Below, in pieces: positions 7,801 to 14,884 of a DNA stretch of 64,000 nt. Source of the stretch: CBDCMJ01 sp965218875 (GTDB lineage: Bacteria > Chloroflexota > Dehalococcoidia > Lucifugimonadales > UBA3495). The stretch covers positions 3,746 through 67,745 of the forward strand of contig CBDCMJ010000008.1 of the NCBI GenBank assembly GCA_965218875.1, written 5' to 3'. A program made the translations under genes and the position numbers. The notes under the pieces were generated by a model that was given only the letters and a program-made list of their open reading frames with translations, did no database searches and was not told the DNA's origin. Position 1 is the stretch's first letter. Every line of letters starts with the position of its first letter.

Positions 7801-10499
7801 CTAACTGTCGCTGCCGGCATCGCCGCCGGTGGGGTCGGGCACGGTGGGGTCCACCGGGTTGCCGACGACGGCGTTCATCACCAGCTCCACCACGCCGTAG
7901 GCCACCAACGCCAGCACGATTCCGGCCAGGGCGGTCATCATGGCTGCCTTGCCCCGCTCCATCTGGTTGGGCGCGCCGCTGGCGGTGAGGTACATGTAGG
8001 CGCCGTGTAGGGTAGGCCGCCGGCGAGTTACCCCGCATTGGCGGAGCACTTTTCCGTCGGCCCCCCTCCGAACCGGACGTGCGGCTTTCACCGCATCCGG
8101 CTCTCCAGTGGTTTATGTCTGCGATTGCGGATTGCCTCGCCCGTGGTGGATGTTCATGTGACACGTCCGGCAGACCACGAGGGTCTTGCGTTGCCGCGCC
8201 GCCATAAGTTGTACCCACTGGGGCTTTTCCCGTTGGCCTTTCACGTTCAGGTCGCGCAGGGCGCGGATGTGGTGGACTTCTACGTCCACCGTTGAGCCGC
8301 ACATCTCGCATTCGTCCGCCAGGAGCCGTTTGATAAGCTCGGTGCGGTCAGTCCTGTACCGTTGAGGCTGTTGGTCTACGAGGACAGCCTGCCGTTGCCG
8401 TTTCAGGGGTATGCCACCGAAGTACGCCACTAGAGGGCGTTTGCCGTTGTCCCGCTGCTTTACAACCTTGAGGCAGACACGCGGCCCGTGCTCGGTTTCA
8501 ACGATGCCCTTGTAGAGACGGCGCATCTTCCGTGCGGTGGACTTGTGCTTTGCCGCCAGGCTTCTTGCCAGCGACATCTCCATGACCGTTCGCAGTCGCC
8601 CGAAATGAGAGACGTTGGAGGCCAAGAGGTAGTACTGGACGACGCCCCGGAACTCCGCTTGATACCGGCTGACGATGGTGTAATCATCATCGGCCAGCAG
8701 TTCGTTGCGGTGCGCCGGTTTGCCGTTGCGCATGTAGGCTCGGCAATGTTGGTCGATGACTTCGGCGGGAACCCGCAACCCGATTCGACCATTGACCTTG
8801 CGTTGACCACGGTGGTCGTGCTGATCATTGGCCTGCTGGTTCACAAGTTCGTAGCCGAGAAACCGCGCCGCCTGGCTGGTGGCGTGGGTTATCAGGGTCT
8901 TTTCCTGGGATAGCTCCAGCTTGAGCGAGTCGCGCAGGAACGTCTCCAGGGACTCTTTCACCTGTTGGGCTTCGGCTCTTGGCCCGATAAAGCCCAGCAC
9001 GAAGTCGTCCGCGTAGCGCACGTATCGAAGCCGCCGGTAGTCTGGGTCGTGGGGGTCGCCCGACGGCAGTTGTTGCATCTGCTTCCGCAGTTCCACCGCC
9101 AAGCTGTGGTGCCCCACGTTCCGGTGATAGACCATACGGCTCCTCAAGCGTATGTACTCGCGGTTGTCTCTCCGGTCTGTGCCTCGGGTGTTTGCTGGTA
9201 TCAGCACGTTCTCGACGTACTTGTCCAACCGGTCTAGGTAGATGTTGGAGAGGATGGGGCTGACCACACCCCCTTGCGGCGTACCGCTCAGGGTGCGGCC
9301 GTATTTCCAATCCTCCACGTAGCCCGCTTTCAGTAGGTACTTGAGCAGGCGCAGGAATCGGTTGTCGTGGAGCTTCTCGCCGAGCACTGACAGCAAGACC
9401 TCGTGGTCGATGTTGTCGAAGCACCCTTTGATGTCGCCCTCGACGAACCATCGGACACCGGTCCAGTGGTCAACCACGTTGCTCAAGGCAGTATGGCAAC
9501 CCCGTCCGGGCCGGAAGCCGTGGGAGCGGTCGGAAAACTGCGGCTCGTAGTAGGCTTCCAGAATCATCCGGATGACCTCTTGCAGCAGCTTGTCCGTCCA
9601 CGTTGGTATGCCCAGAGGACGGGTTCCCCCCTTTGGCTTGGGAAGGTTGACCCGTCGCACCGGCGTCCATCGGAACCTTTCGTAACGCAGTGCGTCAATC
9701 AGGTCGTCGATTTTCGCCAGGGACATTCCATCCACGGTGTCTGCGGTGGTTCCCCTGGTCATCGCCCCCTGGTTTGAGTAGAGACGACCGTAGGCCCGCA
9801 GGTACAGGTTCCGGTTGTAAAGCAGCCGATAGATGTTCTCCAGCGGCAATCCTCGTTCTCCGCGTTCACGTAAGACGTTCAGTACAGTTTCGGCCTCTTG
9901 CATTGTGCAAACCTCCCTGTCGTATTCCGTCAGAACCACCTGTCCTCCTTCGCCATGTGCCGGGCTTTCCCCGGCTCGGACTACTACGAGGACTCCGTTG
10001 CCATAGGGGTCGCCCCCCGTAGGCAATCCCGCGTTCCGTTGACATAGGACGTGATAGCGCGACTTAGGTGCCCCGTTCGTTCCCTTGAATGACCGCATCG
10101 GTCATCGTTCACCCATCGGAGGTGCACTGGTCTCACCTACGGGCCAGTGCAATGGGTAGCGCCGGGTTGCAGGCGTTCTACCGGCGGGTGGCTACCAACA
10201 CCAACTGGGAACTGGGGTTCAGGCAATCCAGCTTTCACCGTATCGCGCGGGCCTTGCGGAACCGGCCTTGTAACGCCTTCAGACCGTAGCCGCTTTGCCG
10301 ACATGCTATTTTTCCCCTTCGGCTTTCGCCTCAAGGTGGGTCGGTTGGCCCAGGAACTCCCTCCGAGTTCCTCCCGATTGAGCCGGGTAACCTATGCCAC
10401 GTGACGCGGCGCACATATGAAGTAGCCCACGCCCACCACGCCCACCAGGCCCAGCAGGATGCCCACCAGGTTCGATATGGTCTGGGTCAGATCGTCCAT
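7801..10499 (-). CDS. VirB2-like pilin gene split by a group II intron (exons 10415-10499 and 7801-8006)
   Basis: Exon 1 (10499-10415) starts at an ATG with GAGAGGAGAA upstream and encodes 28 residues, 'MDDLTQTISNLVGILLGLVG' then 'VVGVGYFI', plus one base. Exon 2 (8006-7801) supplies two bases and 67 residues, including 'YGAYMYLTASGAPNQMERGK' and a second helix 'ALAGIVLALVAYGVVELVM', ending at TAG. Joining T at 10415 to AC at 8006-8005 makes a Tyr codon, and the product is a 96-residue two-helix pilin whose central 'GYFIYGAYMYLTASGAPNQMERGK' block (split here for length: GYFIYGAYMYLT, ASGAPNQMERGK) is typical of VirB2-like T4SS pilins in Gram-positive-type clusters. Without splicing only fragments would be made. 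It lies between virB6/trbL and the PrgI-like gene. Confidence 0.8.
8070..8103 (-). ncRNA. Group II intron catalytic domain V
   Basis: On the minus strand the segment starts GAGCCGGATGCGG, has a GTGAAAGC turn and closes CGCACGTCCGGTTC. It is a 34-nt hairpin with the AGC catalytic triad and GAAA tetraloop, closely matching the domain V consensus. The domain VI helix follows towards 8007 and ends CCTACCCTAC. Confidence 0.92.
8113..9903 (-). CDS. ltrA: Group II intron reverse transcriptase/maturase with HNH endonuclease
   Basis: Start chosen at ATG 9903 (MQEAETVLNVLRERG), 9 nt after GGGAGG; the frame is open 65 codons further but that part lies in intron RNA. About 596 residues. RT motifs: 'LPKPKGGTRPLGIPTWTDK', 'FRPGRGCHTAL', 'EGDIKGCFDNIDH', 'GTPQGGVVSPILSNIYLD' and the catalytic 'RYADDFVLGF'. 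A maturase (X) region follows with 'RFLGYEL' and later helices. The C-terminus is an HNH endonuclease: 'CEMCGSTVDVEVHHIRAL' and 'VVCRTCHMNIHHGRG'. Known roles are splicing the host intron, nicking the target and reverse-transcribing the intron into DNA (retrohoming). All three activities look intact. Confidence 0.92.
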   Translation of the reverse strand: MQEAETVLNVLRERGERGLPLENIYRLLYNRNLYLRAYGRLYSNQGAMTRGTTADTVDGMSLAKIDDLIDALRYERFRWTPVRRVNLPKPKGGTRPLGIPTWTDKLLQEVIRMILEAYYEPQFSDRSHGFRPGRGCHTALSNVVDHWTGVRWFVEGDIKGCFDNIDHEVLLSVLGEKLHDNRFLRLLKYLLKAGYVEDWKYGRTLSGTPQGGVVSPILSNIYLDRLDKYVENVLIPANTRGTDRRDNREYIRLRSRMVYHRNVGHHSLAVELRKQMQQLPSGDPHDPDYRRLRYVRYADDFVLGFIGPRAEAQQVKESLETFLRDSLKLELSQEKTLITHATSQAARFLGYELVNQQANDQHDHRGQRKVNGRIGLRVPAEVIDQHCRAYMRNGKPAHRNELLADDDYTIVSRYQAEFRGVVQYYLLASNVSHFGRLRTVMEMSLARSLAAKHKSTARKMRRLYKGIVETEHGPRVCLKVVKQRDNGKRPLVAYFGGIPLKRQRQAVLVDQQPQRYRTDRTELIKRLLADECEMCGSTVDVEVHHIRALRDLNVKGQREKPQWVQLMAARQRKTLVVCRTCHMNIHHGRGNPQSQT

Positions 10500-10651
10500 A
10501 CAGTCGTTCTCCTCTCGCTTTGGATTGCTCGATATTTGAATTGCGTTGCTGCGGGTCAGTTCCAATCTGCTACTGGCACATGGCTCCACCTCCTGGGCGG
10601 TTCCGGCGGGACTCAAGTCCGCGCCGGTGGTTGTCGTCGTTCTGGTTGCCG

Positions 10652-11632
10652 CTACGGCCCCTGGCTTCTGGGCGTGGGCCCGCTCTGGGCCGGGGCCGTG
10701 GAGCCCTGGGCCGCCGAGTTCACCGCTCCGGCGGCCGTGGTGGCGGCGGCTCTGGCCGCGCCGGTCGCCGCTGACGCGGCGGCCATACCCGCCGGTCCTC
10801 CGGCGGCTCCACCGGCCAACATCCCCAGGGCGCGGCCCGAACGCACCACCCCGCCGGGCAGGGACATCCCGAAGTAGAGGGTGTGCAGCCAGGCGTCGAA
10901 GGTACCGTGATGCCCCAGCATCGAGGGCACCCGTCCCGCCAGGTACATGAAGGCGATGGCCATCAGCAGCTTCCACACCAGGTCCTCCGAGGGCTCGAAG
11001 GCGGCGATGGCCGCGAAGTCTTCCAGGAAGGCGAAGGCCAGGGCCACGGCGATGAGCTGAATTGCCTGCTGGAACACCGTGGTCATGAACAGCCGGAGCC
11101 AGTGCTTTCCCCAACCGGCGGTGTGGGGCAGAATCCACAGCCCCAGCGCAATCGGCGCCAGGCAGAGCAGGATGTCGATCAGGGCCAGGCGCAGGATCAT
11201 CTGCACCAGCAGGTAGAGGACGAAGAAGCCGAAGACCAGGTAGAGCAGGGCGATGAACACCGCCAGCCCGGTGTTGGCGGTCTCGACGGCGGTCAGCAGC
11301 GGCTCCAGGGGCGCGCGCAGCAGGGCGCCGGGGGTTACGTTCAGGGAGACGGCGATGAACTGGGAGACGGCGTGGGCCACGTCGATTACCAGGGCGCACC
11401 ACCACAGCGAAGACGCTGCGGCGGTCAGTCCCAGCACCAGCCGGGGCACCATCTCCCGCCAGCCCGACTGGTGGCGGCCGAGGTGCTCCTGGACGATGAA
11501 GCTCAGGCCCATCCAGCCCAGGATCACCGCCAGGGCGCCGGAGGTGATGGCCCAGACGACCATCCACGCCTGCTGGATGAAGGGATGCAGGTAGGTGAGT
11601 TCGGGGGGAGTGCCGGTGAGGATGTCCGTCAT
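10652..11632 (-). CDS. VirB6/TrbL-like polytopic T4SS channel protein
   Basis: 326 residues with about six to seven hydrophobic helices, for example 'MVVWAITSGALAVILGWMGL', 'FIALLYLVFGFFVLYLLVQM' and 'LIDILLCLAPIALGLWILP', and an Ala/Gly/Ser-rich C-terminal tail (residues about 265-326). The 'LALIDILLCLAPIALGLWIL' and 'RLFMTTVFQQAIQLIAVALA' stretches are characteristic of TrbL/VirB6-type proteins, which form the inner-membrane translocation channel. It starts 7 bp after the upstream secreted-protein gene and lies about 150 bp before the split pilin gene, so it belongs to the same operon. Family assignment rests on topology and neighbours. Confidence 0.75.
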   Translation of the reverse strand: MTDILTGTPPELTYLHPFIQQAWMVVWAITSGALAVILGWMGLSFIVQEHLGRHQSGWREMVPRLVLGLTAAASSLWWCALVIDVAHAVSQFIAVSLNVTPGALLRAPLEPLLTAVETANTGLAVFIALLYLVFGFFVLYLLVQMILRLALIDILLCLAPIALGLWILPHTAGWGKHWLRLFMTTVFQQAIQLIAVALAFAFLEDFAAIAAFEPSEDLVWKLLMAIAFMYLAGRVPSMLGHHGTFDAWLHTLYFGMSLPGGVVRSGRALGMLAGGAAGGPAGMAAASAATGAARAAATTAAGAVNSAAQGSTAPAQSGPTPRSQGP

Positions 11633-11638
11633 AGGTCC

Positions 11639-12262
11639 CTACCCTCCCCGGCACTCGTCGAGGTCGCTGGCCGACACCTTCTGCACCACCCCGCAGAGGG
11701 TCCCGTGGACTCCCTGGATCACCCACCGGGCGGCGGCCCGCGCCCACCGGTCCGGGTCCAACGCGCCCAGCACCCGGTCCCACAGCCCCCTGGGCTGGTG
11801 GACGGGAATCAGGGCGTGGAAGACGTGGTGGCCGCCGCCCCCGATGCGCGGGACGGCCAGCACCAGGAGGTATGCCTGCTCGGGGTGAAGTTCGGGCTGC
11901 TCGTCCAGGGCCGGGTACTCGAAGGTGTACTCCCAGCCCTCGGAGAGCTGCTTCTCGCCCCCCTGGACCCGGTAGGTGCTGATGAGCCAGGCGCCGGTGT
12001 CGGGGTGGCGGATGGCGTAGAAGAGGACGTCGGTCTGGCGGCTGAAGATGGGGCGGGCAACGAAGTCGCCCTCCTTCTTGCGCTCCACCATCTGCCGGTC
12101 GCGGTTGACCAGGGTGACGTTGTCGGTGTCCGGGGGCGGGGACTGGGCCAGGGCCATGCCGCTCATGGGGATGGCCGTCAGCGCCGCTGCCAGCAGCGCC
12201 GCTGCCAGGAGAACCAGCCGCCGGGCGGGCCGGGGTTTCGATCTCTGCGTCAATTCATTCAC
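11639..12262 (-). CDS. Secreted protein of unknown function, first gene of the T4SS operon
   Basis: 207 residues, beginning with basic residues, a hydrophobic core ('LVLLAAALLAAALTAIPMSG') and an AlaGlnSer cleavage-like site near residue 40, so it is probably exported. The mature part contains 'FYAIRHPDTGAWLISTYRVQ' and 'QAYLLVLAVPRIGGGGHHVF', with two Cys near the C-terminus ('GTLCGVVQK', 'LDECRGG') that could form a disulfide. No family is recognised. As the promoter-proximal gene immediately upstream of virB6/trbL, it is probably an envelope component or assembly factor of the secretion system; this is inferred from position only. Confidence 0.65.
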   Translation of the reverse strand: MNELTQRSKPRPARRLVLLAAALLAAALTAIPMSGMALAQSPPPDTDNVTLVNRDRQMVERKKEGDFVARPIFSRQTDVLFYAIRHPDTGAWLISTYRVQGGEKQLSEGWEYTFEYPALDEQPELHPEQAYLLVLAVPRIGGGGHHVFHALIPVHQPRGLWDRVLGALDPDRWARAAARWVIQGVHGTLCGVVQKVSASDLDECRGG

Positions 12263-12339
12263 CTCGCTGCGGTTTCGGCAGTTGGCGCATCGCCAACGCC
12301 GCAGCAGAGTGTGAACAACTCAGGCCCCGTGCATAACTA

Positions 12340-12431
12340 CCTATAGGGGGGATCATATGACCGCCCCTATAGGCCCTTATGTTGGAGACCCCTTTCGTGA
12401 TGTCATTGGGGTGTACAGGGAAATGACATCA
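12340..12431. promoter_or_regulatory. Two palindromes of identical 10-14-10 geometry upstream of the T4SS operon
   Basis: Palindrome 1: CCTATAGGGG (12340-12349) and CCCCTATAGG (12364-12373), with TCATATGA exactly at the centre. Palindrome 2: TGATGTCATT (12398-12407) and AATGACATCA (12422-12431), with TGTACA exactly at the centre. Both have perfect 10-bp arms and 14-bp spacers, and centres are 58 bp apart. They lie between the first minus-strand T4SS gene and the plus-strand HTH gene. Likely operators or an origin-type structure; which one cannot be told from sequence. Confidence 0.6.
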
Positions 12432-12638
12432 GTTGCATTTATGCAAGTCGGGTCGTTTTGAACGTGAAATCGGGAGAAATCGCCCCCTACAGGAGGTAAA
12501 AAGTGAACACTTTGACTTGCGGGTACGTTCCGGTCGTGAGTTGCATCATCCGTAGCTGGCAACTGCATATTTGCAGGCGGCCGGAGGGGTGGGTCAGTTG
12601 CATCGGCCCCGTTGAAAAGTGGCATTTTTGCAAGTCGG
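12431..12638 (+). repeat. Repeated AGTTGCAT / GCAAGTCGG motifs in the divergent control region
   Basis: AGTTGCAT occurs at 12431-12438, about 12538-12545 and about 12596-12603. A second motif of the form TGCAT-N2-3-TGCAAGTCGG occurs at 12433-12451, 12563-12580 (as CTGCATATTTGCAGGCGG) and 12620-12638 (TGGCATTTTTGCAAGTCGG); GACTTGCGGG near 12512 is a reverse-orientation partial copy. The last copy ends just before the ribosome binding site of the HTH gene at 12658, which fits autoregulation. They could equally be replication-type iterons. Confidence 0.55.
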
Positions 12639-12661
12639 CGATGAGGAGGCCTGAGCTATGA
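12503..12661 (+). CDS. Small Cys-rich ORF coupled to the downstream HTH gene
   Basis: A GTG at 12503 follows AGGAGG with a 6-nt spacer, the strongest ribosome binding site in this intergenic region. The ORF encodes 52 residues ('MNTLTCGYVPVVSCIIRSWQ' then 'LHICRRPEGWVSCIGPVEKW') and its TGA overlaps the ATG at 12658 (ATGA), a classic translational-coupling arrangement. It holds five cysteines and two internally similar segments (VSCI...W...C), because it is encoded across the DNA repeats described separately. It could be a leader peptide or a small regulator, or a chance ORF over repeated operator sites. No homologue is recognised. Confidence 0.4.
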   Translation: MNTLTCGYVPVVSCIIRSWQLHICRRPEGWVSCIGPVEKWHFCKSAMRRPEL

Positions 12662-13533
12662 GCACCAAGGACCCGGTGTTCGAAAAGAGCCGGAGCATCG
12701 AGGATTTGCAGCACCTGCGGCTGATGGCGCTGCTGGAAGAGATGGTCCGGGACAAGGGGATCATGCGGGCGGCCCAGGAGTTGAACGTGGACCACCGGAC
12801 GCTGACCTCGGGACTGGAAACCGGACGGCTGTCCCGGCGGCTGCGGGGCGCGCTGGAAAAGGCGCTCCTGGAGGGCGGCGGGTCACCGGCAGCGGAACAG
12901 CGGCAACGCAATGACGAATTGGCCGGGCGGGTGGAGGTCTTGGAAAAGGGAGTGGAGTCCTTGGGCCAGGAGATGAGCCGGGGGCTGGCCGCCGTGCAGG
13001 ACGAGGTGAAGGCGCTCAGGGACCAGCACGGCCAGGCGTTGCAGCGCGTTGAATCACGGCTGGCCAAGGTCGAGGGGAGCGGCGGGGACGCTGAGGAAGA
13101 CGGCGAGTCGGGCGACGGCGGGACATCGAACCGGGAGTCCAGTGGCGGCGCCCAGCCGAAACGGAGGCCCACACTGCGGCGGGAGTTTCCCGAGCTGGCG
13201 ACCCTGGAGCCTGCCGATGACGACCAGGACGTGTTCGGCGACGCCTGGGCGTTGGTCCAGGAGTGGCGGGAGCTGAAGGAGTCCCACCCCAACCGGGGCA
13301 GGGGCCTGGAGTGGCTGCGGCAGCAGCAGCGTCTGTTGGAAGTGGAGCTGGCCCTGCTCGAAGAGCATGGTCTGACCCTGCCGCCGGAGACGTACCCGTT
13401 GCGTGGGCTGGACCGGGGCGCCCAGGTCAACTGGCGGCACAAAGCGCTGGTTGACACGGGGCGGGCGAGGAAAAAGCGGGAGATTCTGCTGTGGCCGCTG
13501 CGGGTATTGAACCTGGGGACGTGGCGAAAGTAA
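12658..13533 (+). CDS. HTH plus coiled-coil DNA-binding protein divergent from the T4SS operon
   Basis: 291 residues, ATG at 12658 preceded by GAGGAGG. Residues about 20-65 form a helix-turn-helix-like region ('GIMRAAQELNVDHRTLTSGL'), similar in layout to domains that read DNA in mobile-element regulators. Residues about 78-135 are a heptad-like coiled coil ('LAGRVEVLEKGVESLGQEMS', 'VQDEVKALRDQHGQALQRVE'), suggesting oligomerisation. An acidic linker and a basic C-terminal domain rich in Trp/Arg follow. Transcribed away from the T4SS genes with repeats directly upstream, it is a good candidate for the regulator of both directions. No named family is recognised. Confidence 0.6.
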   Translation: MSTKDPVFEKSRSIEDLQHLRLMALLEEMVRDKGIMRAAQELNVDHRTLTSGLETGRLSRRLRGALEKALLEGGGSPAAEQRQRNDELAGRVEVLEKGVESLGQEMSRGLAAVQDEVKALRDQHGQALQRVESRLAKVEGSGGDAEEDGESGDGGTSNRESSGGAQPKRRPTLRREFPELATLEPADDDQDVFGDAWALVQEWRELKESHPNRGRGLEWLRQQQRLLEVELALLEEHGLTLPPETYPLRGLDRGAQVNWRHKALVDTGRARKKREILLWPLRVLNLGTWRK

Positions 13534-13802
13534 CCGGCGGGGGCAGGGGACGGGCTGCCAGTTAACTTTTGTTGAACTGGATTGAAATAAACTGAACACT
13601 TTGGGCGTCGAGGCTCCCAAACCCTTTTATTTCGCCGTCGGGCGGGTCGATAATAATTGCGTTGTCAGGCTTTTCCAGTGTTTCCCGCCATAGAAACCTG
13701 GGGGTCCTTCCCTCGACCCGGGCTGGACGTTCAGTCGCCCTTGAGGGAATGCTGCCGCTGCGGATTTGACGTAGCTCTCCGCAAGCAGCTCGGGCCGATG
13801 GT

Positions 13803-13980
13803 TGGAGTGTTCAAGTCCTTCTTCCTCGGTCCAGTCCGGCGGCTGGAGTGTTAAGCCCTTCTCCCGCTGGACACCGTTCAGTGGCCGGGGCTGATCCCTC
13901 CGGCTGCTGGGCACCCGTCCGGTGATTGGAGTTGATCGCTCCGGTCATTGGGCGATGGGGACGGAGGGTTTGATCGCGCT
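13803..13980 (+). repeat. Degenerate ~41-bp tandem array
   Basis: Related starts recur at 13803 (TGGAGTGTTCAAGTCC), 13844 (TGGAGTGTTAAGCCC), 13886 (CGGGGCTGATCCC), 13927 (TGGAGTTGATCGC) and 13962 (CGGAGGGTTTGATCGC), with steps of 41, 42, 41 and 35 bp. Each unit has a TCC/CGG-rich second half. A 41-bp period is incompatible with a repeated protein. Confidence 0.5.
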
Positions 13981-14410
13981 TCGTTCTCACCCAGGCTGAG
14001 GCGTTCGTGGGTCCTGCTCGCGGCGCCCCAGACGGAACCCAACCCACCGGAGCGCACGGTGCGCTTCACCAGGAAACTCTGCCCCAGGCACGGAATACCA
14101 ACCCAACGGCGCATCATCGTTGTAAAGGAGGTGAACGGCTAGAAACAGGACGGCATCCCGGATTCCCTTACACTTCGGACTGACTCTCCTGCGGAGCGGC
14201 TGAAACGCTTCGCTTGACCTTCACTTTGCGGTCGGAACGGACAACTAGCTCCGGCCGCTTCCCCACACGGCTGCGGCGCAGTTGTGCCAGACACAGGCAG
14301 CGGCACCGCAGGTTTCACACGCTCCGGTCCGTCGGCGACGACAGCAGGCCGGACGCTTACCGTTGCAACGCAGTTTCCGCCTGGCTGGTCGGTGACCATC
14401 TAGCCAGTTG

Positions 14411-14680
14411 CCGGACTGCGTTCCTCTCCCTTTCCCTCACTTAGCAGCTTCCCAGGAATTACACCCTGGCCGAGCTGCGTCTTTTGCCAACCCCCAACTC
14501 AGGCGTTCTTCGTTGCCTGTCTCACCGTGGGCGCATTGCGTCCAGCGCCGGGCCCGTTGTGCGGCCTGACGGACAAGACTCTGACCGGACTGCGTCTTGC
14601 GCCAACCCCCCAAACCGGCGTTTTCCGTTGCGTGTCTAGGACCGTGGACGGAGTGCGTCCGGCGCCGGGCGGCTACGGCA
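14411..14680 (+). repeat. Degenerate ~60-bp repeat array
   Basis: TGCGTY followed by a GC-rich stretch recurs at 14417, 14476, 14537, 14591 and 14654 (steps 59, 61, 54, 63). Pairs of units form a longer repeat: CTGCGTCTTTTGCCAACCCC at about 14475 resembles CTGCGTCTTGCGCCAACCCC at about 14590, and both are followed by a TGCGTCC-GCGCCGGGC unit. Confidence 0.5.
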
Positions 14681-14826
14681 ACGTCATCCAATCCACTGCG
14701 GGCCGGCTGGCGGAACCGGTGGACTAGCAGGAACTAAAGGCCCGTCGCCCCTGGGCTGACGAGGCGGCAACCAAGGGCGGCAACCTGAGCCGCCACTGAC
14801 AACTGAAAATCCACAACTTGAAAACG

Positions 14827-14861
14827 AGCGGGGTCGTCCTCATTGCGAGGGCGGCCCCGCT
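14827..14861 (+). terminator. Strong hairpin just upstream of the four-HTH gene (terminator or attenuator)
   Basis: AGCGGGGTCGTCCTC (14827-14841) pairs with GAGGGCGGCCCCGCT (14847-14861) over a 5-nt loop; the two non-Watson-Crick positions are G-U pairs in the plus-strand RNA. TTTCTGTGTTT follows, then the ribosome binding site of the next gene. It could end upstream transcripts or attenuate the downstream gene. Confidence 0.55.
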
Positions 14862-14884
14862 TTCTGTGTTTCGGAGGAAACGAC

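Larger units (their letters stand above)
8007..10414 (-). mobile_element. Group II intron, same strand as its host gene
   Basis: The 2,408-nt intron begins GTGCG at 10414, matching the GUGYG 5' consensus, and ends CCTACCCTAC at 8007, matching the bulged-A domain VI and AY end. A canonical 34-nt domain V lies at 8070-8103, and the RT reading frame stops about 10 nt before it. The ends are fixed independently by frame restoration of the pilin gene. Sense orientation means splicing could restore pilin expression. The sequence between 9904 and 10414 should hold domains I-III. Group II introns in conjugation genes are well known (for example Ll.LtrB in a relaxase gene), but here the target is the pilin. 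Confidence 0.9.
13534..14884. other. 1.35-kb gene-free tract with degenerate tandem arrays
   Basis: No ORF here has both convincing codon character and a start site. The tract contains a 41-bp-period array (13803-13980), a strong ribosome-binding-like AAAGGAGGTG at about 14121 followed at once by a three-codon GTG...TAG, a 60-bp-period array (14411-14680) and a GC-rich hairpin (14827-14861) before the next gene. The periods are not all multiples of three. A long structured RNA or a decayed region are both possible. Confidence 0.5.

Noticed and set aside
10392..11783. 463-residue minus-strand ORF over the VirB6/TrbL gene
   Set aside because: Gly/Pro/Arg-rich composition in the wrong frame; only its last 35 codons are meaningful, as exon 1 of the split pilin plus the first bases of the intron.
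13948..14142. Short plus-strand ORF ending at AAAGGAGGTG
   Set aside because: No start site and atypical composition; it runs over the degenerate 41-bp array.
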